DNA from: Paucilactobacillus kaifaensis
GTDB taxonomy: Bacteria; Bacillota; Bacilli; Lactobacillales; Lactobacillaceae
DNA length: 48,426 nt
Assembly: GCF_005405145.1 (NCBI RefSeq)
Contig: NZ_BJDM01000016.1
Span: 1-48,426 of the forward strand
Reading direction: 5' to 3'
Program-made: the position numbers and the translations under genes
Notes under the pieces: model-generated
What the model was told of the DNA's origin: nothing
Seen by the model: only the letters and a program-made list of their open reading frames with translations
The model's database searches: none
In this document: piece after piece, positions 24,188-32,091 of the stretch
Numbering within the stretch: the first letter of the stretch is position 1
How the letters are laid out: each line of letters begins with the position of its first letter

Positions 24188-25159
24188 TTGAAAAAAACAG
24201 GTTTATATATTTTATTTTCGACGGTTATGTTTAGTTTGATGGAAATTGTTTTGAAATCGACTGGAACTGCATTCAATCCAATTCAGATTAATTGGATTCG
24301 ATTTTCGATTGGTGGTATCGTTTTATTGCCATTTGCGATTCAGTCATTAAGAATTCAAGGAATTATGTTGCGATGGTCTGATTTAAAATTGTTCGCCGTC
24401 ACTGGTTTTATGTGTTTGTTGGTTAGCATGACATTGTTTCAGCTTGCGATTATGTATGACCAGGCGTCCACAGTTGCCGTTGTGTTTAGTGCCAACCCAG
24501 TTTTTGCACTCATCTTTTCATATATTATTTTACATGAGCGACTAGGACGTGCTAACTTAATTGCTGTAATTTTGTCGGTTATCGGGTTATTAGTAATTGT
24601 TAACCCGACGCACTTAAATAACGCCTTAGGACTAACGCTAGCAATTAGCTCAGCAATAACTTTTGGTCTATACAGTATTATTTCACGATATGGTTCAATT
24701 AAACGTGGATTTAATGGGATCGTGATGACATGTTTTACATTTATTATTGGGTCGATTGAATTGTACGTTATTATCCTGATTACTAAAATTAAAGTGGTAG
24801 CGAACGGGATGGACCAAGTTTCATGGTTACGCCAATTTAGTAATATTCCGCTGATGACTAATGTAAATGGTCATTTTTTCTGGACACTGTTTTTTATTGG
24901 TGTTTGCGTTACTGGTGGTGGCTTTGCATTTTACTTTTTAGCAATGGAGCGTTCTAACGTTTCAACTGCATCATTGGTGTTTTTCATCAAGCCAGGTTTA
25001 GCGCCAATATTGGCGGCTTTATTAATTGGTGATAAAATTGCGTTGACTACAGTCATTGGAATTATCATCATTATTGCGGGCTCAATTGTAACATTTATGG
25101 GTAATCAAAGACGTGAAACTGGTGGGCCGATGACCAAAAATATTGGTAAGAGCGTTTGA
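24188..25159 (+). CDS. EamA/DMT-family transporter
   Basis: Inner-membrane drug/metabolite transporter-type permease of 323 aa with about ten helices in two EamA repeats. The first repeat ends in AVVFSANPVFALIFSYIILHERLGRANLIAVILSVIGLLVIV and the second in ASLVFFIKPGLAPILAALLIGDKIALTTVIGIIIIIAGSIVTF; both are the diagnostic last helices of EamA domains. Substrate unknown (family members export amino acids, metabolites or amines). The start is TTG at 24188 behind AAAGGAG. It probably shares a transcript with the preceding AEC gene and is closed by a strong terminator. Confidence 0.87.
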   Translation: MKKTGLYILFSTVMFSLMEIVLKSTGTAFNPIQINWIRFSIGGIVLLPFAIQSLRIQGIMLRWSDLKLFAVTGFMCLLVSMTLFQLAIMYDQASTVAVVFSANPVFALIFSYIILHERLGRANLIAVILSVIGLLVIVNPTHLNNALGLTLAISSAITFGLYSIISRYGSIKRGFNGIVMTCFTFIIGSIELYVIILITKIKVVANGMDQVSWLRQFSNIPLMTNVNGHFFWTLFFIGVCVTGGGFAFYFLAMERSNVSTASLVFFIKPGLAPILAALLIGDKIALTTVIGIIIIIAGSIVTFMGNQRRETGGPMTKNIGKSV

Positions 25160-25163
25160 AAAT

Positions 25164-25216
25164 AAGAGCATTCATCAGTAAATTAAAAAATTAATTTATT
25201 GGTGGATGCTTTTATA
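25164..25216 (+). terminator. Terminator after the EamA transporter gene
   Basis: AGCATTCATCAGTAAATTAA pairs with TTAATTTATTGGTGGATGCT (some G-T pairs) around AAAA, followed by TTTTAT. Confidence 0.85.
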
Positions 25217-25409
25217 GTGTTATTGGTTGGATATTCAATTTTTGAATTTTTAAAAAAATAGGATAAAGAAATGAAAAATCATAGTTGTATCGAAAAAAAG
25301 CCAAAAAATTTATTAAATTTTAATTATTAAGAATACCTTAAGGACAAGGATTATACGAACTACTGAAATCTTTTTGTAACAATTGCAAAGATTTGTAATC
25401 TTAATGCTA

Positions 25410-25437
25410 TTGGATTGCAACATCTAAGCGATACAAT
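25410..25437 (+). promoter_or_regulatory. Probable promoter of the LysM-NlpC/P60 gene
   Basis: TTGGAT (25410-25415) and TACAAT (25432-25437), 16 nt apart. TGTAAC (25375-25380) and TGTAAT (25394-25399) occur upstream; they look like WalR half-sites (TGTWAH) but are 13 nt apart, not the usual 5, so a WalR link is only a guess. Apart from the terminator at 25164-25216, nothing else is seen in this 354-base gap. Confidence 0.5.
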
Positions 25438-25513
25438 GACACTCGTAATTAAGACATACAAATTACATATTAAAGGCGAAATCAACTATACAAAACAAAC
25501 TACAGGAGTGATT

Positions 25514-26344
25514 ATGATTAAATCAGCAGCAAAGAAAACATTACTTGGTACATTAGGTGCAGCTAGTCTTTTAGTTGCCGGCACACAAGTTGCACATGCA
25601 GATACAGTTAAAGTTCAAAGTGGCGATACTGTTTGGGCTTATTCTCAAAAGTATCATGTCTCAATTGATTCAATTGTAAAGGCTAATAAGTTGGCTGATG
25701 CAAACTTAATCATTGCTGGACATGCTCTAAATATTCCTGGTGTTTCTACTAGCGATGCTAGTCAAACATCTACTGCAGCTTCTACAGCTACAACGTCAAC
25801 AGCTACTTCAGCTGCTGCTCAAGCAACTACTCAAAGTAGTGCAGCAGCTAGTTCGGTTGCTTCATCAAGTGCTGTAAGTTCTAGCTCAGCTGCTACAAAT
25901 GCGACAAGTACAGTTACAAGCACAACAGGTACTTCAAGTGCAAGCTCAAACCAACAAAATAATGACGCAGCGCAAGCACCATCAACTCAAACTTCAGCTG
26001 CTCGTGGTGCTGGTGTAGCAACTGCTTTAGCAATTGCTAACGGTAGCACACCATACGTATATGGTGGTAACGAATTATCTGGATTTGACTGTTCTGGTCT
26101 TGTTCAATATGCTTATGGTTTGAGTGCTCGTACTACAGTTCAACAAGCTAAATTAGGCGCTCATAACTATAACGTTCAAAATGCCCCTTATGGTGCATTG
26201 TTGTTCTGGGGTCCTGAAAGTGCGCCTTATCACGTTGCTATTTCACTTGGTAATGGTACTTACGTGGCTGCTCAAAACTCACAAAAGGGTATTGGTGTAT
26301 TTAGCCAAACATACTGGAAGCCAAGCTTCTACATTAACTATTAA
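25514..26344 (+). CDS. Secreted LysM and NlpC/P60 peptidoglycan hydrolase
   Basis: Cell-wall hydrolase expected to cut peptide stems of peptidoglycan. The 276-aa precursor has a signal peptide (SAAKKTLLGTLGAASLLVAGTQVAHA, cleavage near AHA-D), one LysM domain (VKVQSGDTVWAYSQKYHVSIDSIVKANKL...ALNIPG, residues about 29-75) for wall binding, a Ser/Thr/Ala-rich linker of about 90 residues and a C-terminal NlpC/P60 domain. Catalytic Cys is C193 in FDCSGLVQYAY and the His is in PYHVAISLGNG. The usual GDLVFF motif reads GALLFWG. ATG 25514 follows AGGAG by about 6 nt; the in-frame ATG at 25415 lacks such a site and falls before the likely transcription start. It is monocistronic with a strong terminator. 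Confidence 0.93.
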   Translation: MIKSAAKKTLLGTLGAASLLVAGTQVAHADTVKVQSGDTVWAYSQKYHVSIDSIVKANKLADANLIIAGHALNIPGVSTSDASQTSTAASTATTSTATSAAAQATTQSSAAASSVASSSAVSSSSAATNATSTVTSTTGTSSASSNQQNNDAAQAPSTQTSAARGAGVATALAIANGSTPYVYGGNELSGFDCSGLVQYAYGLSARTTVQQAKLGAHNYNVQNAPYGALLFWGPESAPYHVAISLGNGTYVAAQNSQKGIGVFSQTYWKPSFYINY

Positions 26345-26355
26345 TCTTAATTATT

Positions 26356-26381
26356 AAGTCCGCTTAGCGGGCTTTTTTTTT
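26356..26381 (+). terminator. Terminator after the NlpC/P60 gene
   Basis: AGTCCGC pairs with GCGGGCT (one T-G pair) around TTA, followed by a run of nine T. Confidence 0.92.
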
Positions 26382-26485
26382 GCCTAAAATCAATTGAGCA
26401 ATTCAATAAATTCATTTAAAAATCAGTTTTTAGTCAAATAAAGGTAGTTATAAATACATTTTTTTTGATTAAAGTAGATTTCATT

Positions 26486-27427
26486 ATGAAAAATGAAAAG
26501 GTAAATTTTAATATTTTGAGATACGTTTTGATTGTCGTTTTGTCAATTGGATTACTTTTGTGCTGGGTGCAGCACTTCAAAAATAGTGCAACTGATGCTA
26601 AATCTGCTCAGGTTAATAACAGTGCAGTTGCCAAGAAACGTAAAATTATCAAAACAAACTTGACCAACTATTTAAATAGTGTCACGGATGATGGAACCGT
26701 GAGTGTGAGTTTTTATAGTTTGGGTGCAAAGACAGGCAGTACTGCTGCAAATAGTGAGTCAGCAGCACTTTATCAAAAAGGTAGTTTACAAGTCGAATCA
26801 AATGCCCATACTGCTCAAACAGCGGCTAGTACCTATAAACTGTTTATTACAGCATATTTAATGAAACAAAAAATGCAAGGTAATTTCACTTGGTCGTCCA
26901 GTAATGCAGATGGATTTTATCGAATGATTGTTAACAGTGAAAATGATTTTGCTGAAACGCAATTAGCGAGTTACGGTAAAACTGCTATTAATAGTTTCAT
27001 TAGTGGTCAAGGGTGGTACTCACCTGTATTTCAAGATGGGATCGCTGCTCAAACAACAAGTTATAGTCTTCAATTATTGTTAGCGCAATTAGATGCAGGG
27101 ACAGGTCCATTTAAAAATAGTAGTGATCGCGCAAAAATATTAAAATTGATGGGGAAACAGGTTTATCGAACTGGTATTCCTACTGGTGTTAACGAGGCTG
27201 ATGCGGGAACCACCGTTACTGATAAGGTTGGTTTTTTGAATGATACTAATAATGATGCTGGAATAGTGACGCTCCCAAATGGTCAAAAATATATTTTGGT
27301 TATTATGACTCATGGTCACAATCAAAGTGGCTTTAGCGGTTTCCCCAAGATTGCTAAGATTGCTAAAACAGTTCAAACGATTGTGTACGGGCAAAACGCT
27401 GGTGAAAAAGTTCAGTCATATAATTGA
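26486..27427 (+). CDS. Membrane-anchored serine hydrolase, class A beta-lactamase-like
   Basis: Extracytoplasmic serine-acyl enzyme of 313 aa. It starts with one N-terminal membrane segment (ILRYVLIVVLSIGLLLCWVQHF, residues about 10-31), then the penicillin-recognising fold. The SxxK motif is S115-T-Y-K118 in TAASTYKLFITAYLM; the second motif appears as S-E-N in VNSENDFAE and the KTG equivalent as DKVGFL. It could be a D,D-peptidase-type wall enzyme or a beta-lactamase-like protein; lactobacilli commonly carry such proteins without resistance. ATG 26486 is preferred to a TTG 21 nt upstream, although the ribosome site (AAAG) is weak. It lies between a terminator and the promoter of the next gene. 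Confidence 0.82.
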   Translation: MKNEKVNFNILRYVLIVVLSIGLLLCWVQHFKNSATDAKSAQVNNSAVAKKRKIIKTNLTNYLNSVTDDGTVSVSFYSLGAKTGSTAANSESAALYQKGSLQVESNAHTAQTAASTYKLFITAYLMKQKMQGNFTWSSSNADGFYRMIVNSENDFAETQLASYGKTAINSFISGQGWYSPVFQDGIAAQTTSYSLQLLLAQLDAGTGPFKNSSDRAKILKLMGKQVYRTGIPTGVNEADAGTTVTDKVGFLNDTNNDAGIVTLPNGQKYILVIMTHGHNQSGFSGFPKIAKIAKTVQTIVYGQNAGEKVQSYN

Positions 27428-27443
27428 GATGGAGGAGTTCCAC

Positions 27444-27473
27444 CTGTCAAAGTGGTAAATTATGCGCTATGAT
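27444..27473 (+). promoter_or_regulatory. Probable promoter of the phosphoglycerate mutase gene
   Basis: CTGTCA (27444-27449) and TATGAT (27468-27473) with 18-nt spacing, 23 nt before the start codon. Confidence 0.5.
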
Positions 27474-27496
27474 AGTTACAGGCAGGGGGAAGATAA

Positions 27497-28168
27497 ATGG
27501 TAACATTGGTAATTACGCGACATGGAGAGAGTCAGGCTAACCGAGATAATATTTTTACTGGATGGACTGATGTACCATTGACTGATAAGGGTATGTTGCA
27601 GGCTCAAACAGCGGCACTTAAGATTAGAAAACTGCAAATTTATTTTGCAGATGTGCATACATCGATGTTGCAACGAGCTATTTTAACTGCCAATATTATT
27701 TGCGATACAATTGGCCAATCATATATTCCGATTCATAAATCTTGGCGACTAAATGAACGACATTATGGTGCTTTGCGTGGCCACAATAAAGATACGATAA
27801 AGGCGCAATATGGCTCGGATCAAGTGGCAAAGTGGCGGCGTGGCTTTAATGCGTTACCACCTCAATTAAGTAATGCAGATCATGAGCGTAGATATGATCA
27901 AATCGGGGTAAAAATACCACTGAGTGAAAGTCTGAAAATGACACAAGCAAGATTGTTACCATATTGGAATGACCATATTGCACCACAACTGTTGAATGGT
28001 CAAAATCAACTAATAGTAGCTCATGGCAGTACACTGCGGGCACTAATCAAATATTTAGATCAAATCGCAGATGATCAAATTGATCAAGTTGAGGTAGCTA
28101 ATGGAGAACCAATTGTGTATCAATTTGATCAAAAATTACAAGTGCTTAGTAAAACAAAGTTAGATTAA
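27497..28168 (+). CDS. 2,3-bisphosphoglycerate-dependent phosphoglycerate mutase family protein
   Basis: Histidine phosphatase superfamily enzyme of 223 aa. The phosphate-accepting His is in the RHGESQANRDNIFTGWTD block at the N terminus, with the LNERHYGALRGHNK block near residue 85 and the second His in VAHGSTLRALIKYLD near 174. These blocks match dPGM (GpmA), which interconverts 3- and 2-phosphoglycerate in glycolysis. The sequence drifts from the consensus in several places (LKIRKLQIYFADVHTSMLQRAI; DGQNQLIVAHG-like region), so it may be a second copy and not the main glycolytic enzyme. ATG 27497 has AGGGGGA about 8 nt upstream. It has its own promoter; no terminator is visible before the panE leader. 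Confidence 0.9.
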   Translation: MVTLVITRHGESQANRDNIFTGWTDVPLTDKGMLQAQTAALKIRKLQIYFADVHTSMLQRAILTANIICDTIGQSYIPIHKSWRLNERHYGALRGHNKDTIKAQYGSDQVAKWRRGFNALPPQLSNADHERRYDQIGVKIPLSESLKMTQARLLPYWNDHIAPQLLNGQNQLIVAHGSTLRALIKYLDQIADDQIDQVEVANGEPIVYQFDQKLQVLSKTKLD

Positions 28169-28187
28169 AATTCGATGATAATTAGAT

Positions 28188-28215
28188 TTGACTTATCACA
28201 TTTTTGAGATACAAT
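28188..28215 (+). promoter_or_regulatory. panE leader promoter
   Basis: TTGACT (28188-28193) and TACAAT (28210-28215) with 16-nt spacing. Transcription should begin near 28222, giving a leader of about 110 nt that contains a terminator before the gene. Confidence 0.75.
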
Positions 28216-28259
28216 TAACATATCTTGATAAGTAAGTGGTGAAGAGGTGAAACCAAGGT

Positions 28260-28294
28260 AACTCCTTCAAACCATTTGTTTGAAGGAGTTTTTG
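28260..28294 (+). terminator. Intrinsic terminator in the panE leader
   Basis: AACTCCTTCAAAC pairs perfectly with GTTTGAAGGAGTT (13 bp) around CATTT and is followed by TTTTG. It lies about 40 nt downstream of a good promoter and about 40 nt before the panE start, so it may act as an attenuator or produce a short RNA. Confidence 0.85.
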
Positions 28295-28333
28295 TCGAGA
28301 ACACATAGAACAATAGAATAAGGAGAAATACAT

Positions 28334-29311
28334 ATGAAATTTACAGTAGTTGGTTCAGGTGCAATGGGTTTACGCTATGGTGTTTTATTGCAGGATGCAG
28401 GTAATGAGGTTGATTTTGTCGATCCGTGGGAACCACATGTGGAAAAAATGCGTGCACAGGGCGGAGTTTATGTTTCTCGTGATCACAAGGATCGCCATTT
28501 AGTACCAGTTAATGTCTTTTACCCAGAAGAATACACTGGTAATCCAGATTGTTATATTTTCTTTACCAAACAAATGCAGTTGGAGAATGTTTTAAAGCGT
28601 TGTGCACATTTTTTTAAACCACATCAGTATGCGTTAACTTGTATGAATGGTATGGGACATGTGGAAAAGTTATTAAATTATTTTGCTCCAGAAAAATTAG
28701 TCGCTGGTACAGCGTTAGTAGCCACAGTGTTAAATGGGCCTGGTGACGTTGACTTTATTGGTGCCCGTGGTGCGGGGTCCATGAATTTAGCCAATTATAC
28801 TGAAAAGCCAGATGAATTCACCCATCAATTAGTGGCACAGTTAGAAAAAGCCCAGTTTAATCCTAATTTAACAACCAATTTTCGAGGTACTTTGTTAGCT
28901 AAAGTTGTGTTCAATTCGGTTGTTAACACCTTGTGTACTATGTTTGAGATGACAATGGGCGAGTATGCTGCTTATGAAGGTGCCGATGAAATGAGTCGCC
29001 AGCTAATTGATGAAGCCTACGATGCTTGCGAACGGGATGGTATTAAAATGATTAATACTCGTCAAGAAGAGTTAGATAGTGTTAATTATGTTAGCAAGGT
29101 AGCTAATCCATTACATTACCCTTCAATGTATCAAGATATGCATAATTATCGTCCAACCGAGGTCGATTATATCAATGGCTACCTGGTTAAATTAGGACGA
29201 AAGCATGGATATGAAGCTAAAACACACGCTTTTTTGACTCATGAGGTTCACTTGGCTGAGCTGCAAAAACAAAAGGAACTTAAGCAACAGCAAGTTAGCT
29301 CTGTAGCTTAA
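28334..29311 (+). CDS. panE: 2-dehydropantoate 2-reductase (ketopantoate reductase family)
   Basis: NADPH-dependent reductase of 325 aa, expected to make pantoate for pantothenate and CoA, or to act on another 2-keto acid. The N terminus is a Rossmann motif (FTVVGSGAMGLRYGVLLQDAGNEVDFVD). FTKQMQLENVL near residue 78 holds the lysine region, and TNFRGTLLAKVVFNSVVNTLCTMFEM near 185 the catalytic Lys/Asn region of the PanE/ApbA family. Hydroxyisocaproate-type 2-keto acid reductases of lactic acid bacteria also belong to this family, so the substrate is open, all the more as no other pantothenate gene is nearby. ATG 28334 follows AAGGAG. A terminator-containing leader lies upstream. Confidence 0.88.
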   Translation: MKFTVVGSGAMGLRYGVLLQDAGNEVDFVDPWEPHVEKMRAQGGVYVSRDHKDRHLVPVNVFYPEEYTGNPDCYIFFTKQMQLENVLKRCAHFFKPHQYALTCMNGMGHVEKLLNYFAPEKLVAGTALVATVLNGPGDVDFIGARGAGSMNLANYTEKPDEFTHQLVAQLEKAQFNPNLTTNFRGTLLAKVVFNSVVNTLCTMFEMTMGEYAAYEGADEMSRQLIDEAYDACERDGIKMINTRQEELDSVNYVSKVANPLHYPSMYQDMHNYRPTEVDYINGYLVKLGRKHGYEAKTHAFLTHEVHLAELQKQKELKQQQVSSVA

Positions 29312-29318
29312 ATTATGA

Positions 29319-29375
29319 AAAAAACAATTCAGCTCTTCATCTTATTACGAATGAAGGAACTGAATTGTTTTTTTG
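29319..29375. terminator. Terminator between converging panE and pepC
   Basis: AAACAATTCAG and TCTTCAT pair with ATGAAG and CTGAATTGTTT around a loop of about 10 nt, with A residues before and T residues after, so it can serve both strands. Confidence 0.88.
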
Positions 29376-29405
29376 TTTTATTTAAAGATGATTATGCATT
29401 GATTT

Positions 29406-30737
29406 TTATGCCAGTGCGCCCATTGGGTCCCATGGCTTCAATAAGACAGGTTCTTGTGATTGAGCGGCCTGTAGTTCTGGTGACAAAAATTGTTTTTTAA
29501 CCACGATTTGATAGCAAAATTCATTCATCCAGGCGTCACTCATAACAAAGTAGCCTTTGGTCCCAACCTTTGGTCCCCATGAATTTTCTACCTTCCATTT
29601 AGTGGGTTGACCATCAACTAAATCAACACCGGTTAAAACCATGGCATGAGTCATCATACTGTCACCATAATCTAGTCGTTGGGCCTTGTTCATCGAAAAT
29701 GGAGTATCGAATAATGCTGCTTCATTATAGATATTCAGATCCATAATTCCTTTTTGCCGATCTGAACTTTGACCAACATCACAGCCAAACCAAACGCTTT
29801 CGCCAGCCTTTAACTGTTCAATAGCTAATTGTTTAAAATCAGCCATTGTTACATTCAAATGTTTGACTGCCCGACCGCCAACAACATTACCAAGCATGTC
29901 AATGGTATAAGTTTGATTATAAGGTTTATCAGTTGTTGGAGCATTAATAATAGAAACGTAGTCGTCTAAATTCCAGCCAATGTATTTTTTGAAAAATGAT
30001 TGGGGAGTCAAATTGGCCTCACGATGATATGTTTTTTGTTCATCGCGATATTCAAAGTCAAATTTAACCGGTGGTTGACCAAAACTATATGTTAACATCC
30101 GGTAAATCGTGTTAAGCATATTCGTTCGGGTGTCATTAATTTCTTGCTCGCTAGCATTGTCTGCAACCAGCTGTCGTAAAACAACTGCGTCTTGCCGTAA
30201 CTTACGATTTAGAGTGGTATTGATTTCATTTGATTTAGAACTATTGTACGTCTCAGGCATTGCTGATTGGGGAACTACACCGTACTTTTCAATTAAGGCA
30301 CAGAGCATATCCCATTGGCCGCCATCTTGTTGTGGGGTTTCCATTAACCACGCGACCTCACGACTGCTAGTTGGCTGTTGCGCTGTTTTTAGCACATTTT
30401 CATAAAAATAATTAGCCTTTTCGAATTTATCCCAGAAGAAAGTATACGATTGCGATAATTCAAACTTTTTAAGACCAAATTTTTGAGCCATATCGTGGCG
30501 CATCGTATTTAACGCTGCAAACATCCAGCAGCGACCAGACTGTTTTTGGTTGGCGACATCGCCAGTGTCAAGATCGATTGAAAAGACTGGATCAGAATCA
30601 CTAACGGCATGCCAGTCATAGCTACTAGCTAAAATTCCATTTTTGGTAACTGCACGTTCCAGCACAGATGAAGTTGGCTGTTCATGTAGATTTTGGTTAA
30701 ATTGATCTAGTTGTTCACTTGTGATTTCATGACTCAT
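29406..30737 (-). CDS. pepC: Aminopeptidase C (bleomycin hydrolase-like, family C1B)
   Basis: Cytoplasmic cysteine aminopeptidase that trims peptides from the N terminus, part of the peptide use of lactic acid bacteria together with DtpT. The 443-aa protein has the papain-type triad: C70 in KQSGRCWMFAALN, H364 in DSMMTHAMVLTGV and N385 in KVENSWGPKVGTKG. A conserved VENSWG and a C-terminal tail are as in PepC; length agrees with the family (about 440-450). The start ATG at 30737 follows an AGGGAG ribosome site. It converges on panE and shares its terminator. Upstream is rpiA on the same strand with a 141-base gap. Confidence 0.96.
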   Translation of the reverse strand: MSHEITSEQLDQFNQNLHEQPTSSVLERAVTKNGILASSYDWHAVSDSDPVFSIDLDTGDVANQKQSGRCWMFAALNTMRHDMAQKFGLKKFELSQSYTFFWDKFEKANYFYENVLKTAQQPTSSREVAWLMETPQQDGGQWDMLCALIEKYGVVPQSAMPETYNSSKSNEINTTLNRKLRQDAVVLRQLVADNASEQEINDTRTNMLNTIYRMLTYSFGQPPVKFDFEYRDEQKTYHREANLTPQSFFKKYIGWNLDDYVSIINAPTTDKPYNQTYTIDMLGNVVGGRAVKHLNVTMADFKQLAIEQLKAGESVWFGCDVGQSSDRQKGIMDLNIYNEAALFDTPFSMNKAQRLDYGDSMMTHAMVLTGVDLVDGQPTKWKVENSWGPKVGTKGYFVMSDAWMNEFCYQIVVKKQFLSPELQAAQSQEPVLLKPWDPMGALA

Positions 30738-30878
30738 TTACTCCACGCTCCCTTTTAATAATTAGTTTCTATTGTACTCGAAATTTTAATATCAGTAAAT
30801 TAAAAGACAGCAACTAGCTATAATGAACAAAATACTCATTATATTTAGTTACTGCCATTGGCATTAGTTTATGGAATT

Positions 30879-31562
30879 TTAATCGCGAGCTTGCAAAATT
30901 TCTGGTCCGCTTTCCCGACCAACAATTACAGTGTTAACCATATCGAGGAAAAAGCCATGTTCAACCACACCGACCATTTTGATCAATTCATCGGCAAGTG
31001 CAAATGGATCGCCAATTCGCTCCAAATGTAAATCGATCACATAGTTCTTTTGATCGGTTAAAAATTTATTTCCATTCGTGAGTCGAAATTCAGGCTTGTA
31101 TCCTCGTTTCTTAAGTTCGTCAAAAACATGTTGGCTACCAAACGGAATAACTTCAACAGGTAAGGGAAATGCACCTAACTGGTGTACCATTTTACTCTCG
31201 TCAACAATCCACATAATCTTATTGGAATTTGTAGCAACAATTTTTTCCCAAAGATGTGCGCCACCGCCACCTTTGATTCCTTGAAAGTTATCGTCAATTT
31301 CGTCAGCGCCATCAATAGTTAAATCAATGTGATCAACTTCGTCGATATCTTTAATTGTGATACCAAGGTCCTGCGCTTGTTTTGTTGTTCGCAGGGATGT
31401 AGTAACACCAACAATATTTAGCTTTTCATTTTGTACTCGTGCTCCCAGCGCATCGACCATGTAACGAACGGTCGATCCAGTTCCCAAACCAACGATCATT
31501 CCATCCTTGATATACTTAACAGCTTCTTGTCCCACTTGTTTTTTTAATTCATTTTGATCCAT
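30879..31562 (-). CDS. rpiA: Ribose-5-phosphate isomerase A
   Basis: Interconverts ribose-5-P and ribulose-5-P in the pentose phosphate pathway, also needed to use imported ribose. The 227-aa protein carries [16 protein letters not shown] near residue 27, [11 protein letters not shown] near 80, [14 protein letters not shown] near 95 and the active-site Glu/Lys of these loops. Two in-frame ATGs lie 15 nt apart; the inner one (31562) is used because GGAG precedes it by 9 nt, while the outer has no ribosome site. It lies downstream of a small acetyltransferase gene on the minus strand, separated by a 48-base inverted-repeat structure. The ribose uptake operon rbsDACB is elsewhere in the window. 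Confidence 0.95.
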   Translation of the reverse strand: MDQNELKKQVGQEAVKYIKDGMIVGLGTGSTVRYMVDALGARVQNEKLNIVGVTTSLRTTKQAQDLGITIKDIDEVDHIDLTIDGADEIDDNFQGIKGGGGAHLWEKIVATNSNKIMWIVDESKMVHQLGAFPLPVEVIPFGSQHVFDELKKRGYKPEFRLTNGNKFLTDQKNYVIDLHLERIGDPFALADELIKMVGVVEHGFFLDMVNTVIVGRESGPEILQARD

Positions 31563-31592
31563 TTGTGATAACTCCATTTCTATTAATTGTAG

Positions 31593-31640
31593 AGTGCTAA
31601 TTAAGCCGTTTAGCTCTGTGTATCTGGCTGCATTAGCACT
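31593..31640. repeat. Inverted repeat upstream of rpiA with CIRCE-like half-sites facing outward
   Basis: AGTGCTAAT (31593-31601) and ATTAGCACT (31632-31640) are exact reverse complements, with GCC (31605-31607) and GGC (31626-31628) extending the stem after a three-base mismatch. In RNA it would form a 12-bp interrupted hairpin in the rpiA 5' region; on the plus strand it is followed by TTTT. The arms equal the halves of a CIRCE element (TTAGCACTC-N9-GAGTGCTAA) but in reversed order, so it is not a standard HrcA site. Confidence 0.6.
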
Positions 31641-31655
31641 TTTAAAATAAAAAGA

Positions 31656-31949
31656 TTAAAATCGATCTTCTGGTGCTAATAACTGCTGATACTCTGGATG
31701 ATTACCGAATTCTTTTTTTGCATATGGACATAATAATTTAGCGTGCAAGTGGTTGTCTGTGGCATACTTGACAAATTCAGCGACTAACTGGGCTGCCAAC
31801 CCCTGCCCACGAGCAGCAGGACTAACGAATGTTCGTTCAACCACTACATCACTAGAACCTTGTTCAACTGCCGGAAAAACAATTTCACCCAGTAGTTCAC
31901 CGTGTATATCTTCGGCATAAATGCGACCATCATCATATTGAAATTGCAT
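31656..31949 (-). CDS. Small GNAT-type N-acetyltransferase (YidJ/GCN5-related short form)
   Basis: Short cytoplasmic acetyltransferase-like protein of 97 aa. It is reduced to the core of the GNAT fold: beta strands GRIYAEDIHGELLGEIVF and SDVVVERTFVSP, the acetyl-CoA loop ARGQGLAAQLVAEFVKYA near residue 54, then HLHAKLLCPYAKKEFGNHPEYQ, where the C-x-Y-x(6)-F-x2-H-P-E-Y pattern is typical of the short GCN5-related family. The substrate is unknown. A longer in-frame start at 31979 exists, but GGGGGA lies 6 nt before the ATG at 31949. It precedes rpiA on the minus strand and may be co-transcribed with it, subject to the hairpin between them. Confidence 0.85.
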   Translation of the reverse strand: MQFQYDDGRIYAEDIHGELLGEIVFPAVEQGSSDVVVERTFVSPAARGQGLAAQLVAEFVKYATDNHLHAKLLCPYAKKEFGNHPEYQQLLAPEDRF

Positions 31950-32053
31950 GTCGTTTCCCCCGTTGCATTTTAATATCATCTAAATTTAACCGTTTTCAGC
32001 ATTCTTTGTCAACTTACTTCGATAAACTAGTATTAAAACGCAGTGTCCTCCCT

Positions 32054-32059
32054 TATAAT
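32054..32059 (+). promoter_or_regulatory. Putative dut promoter -10 box
   Basis: TATAAT at 32054-32059 with a poor -35 TATTAA (32031-32036) 17 nt upstream. Transcription from here would start near 32066, which argues against the ATG at 32068 as dut start. Confidence 0.45.
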
Positions 32060-32091
32060 TAGAGAGTATGAAAGAAAAGGGGATGTTCAAA

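Noticed and set aside
25415-25513. N-terminal extension of the LysM-NlpC/P60 protein
   Set aside because: It would put 33 hydrophilic residues ahead of a clean signal peptide and starts before the probable transcription start.
29315-29500. Small plus-strand frame of 61 codons after panE
   Set aside because: It consists of the panE/pepC terminator hairpin and the antisense of the pepC 3' end.
31592-31640. CIRCE operator
   Set aside because: The half-sites are in the opposite order and 31 nt apart in place of 9, so it is reported as an oddity, not as an HrcA site.
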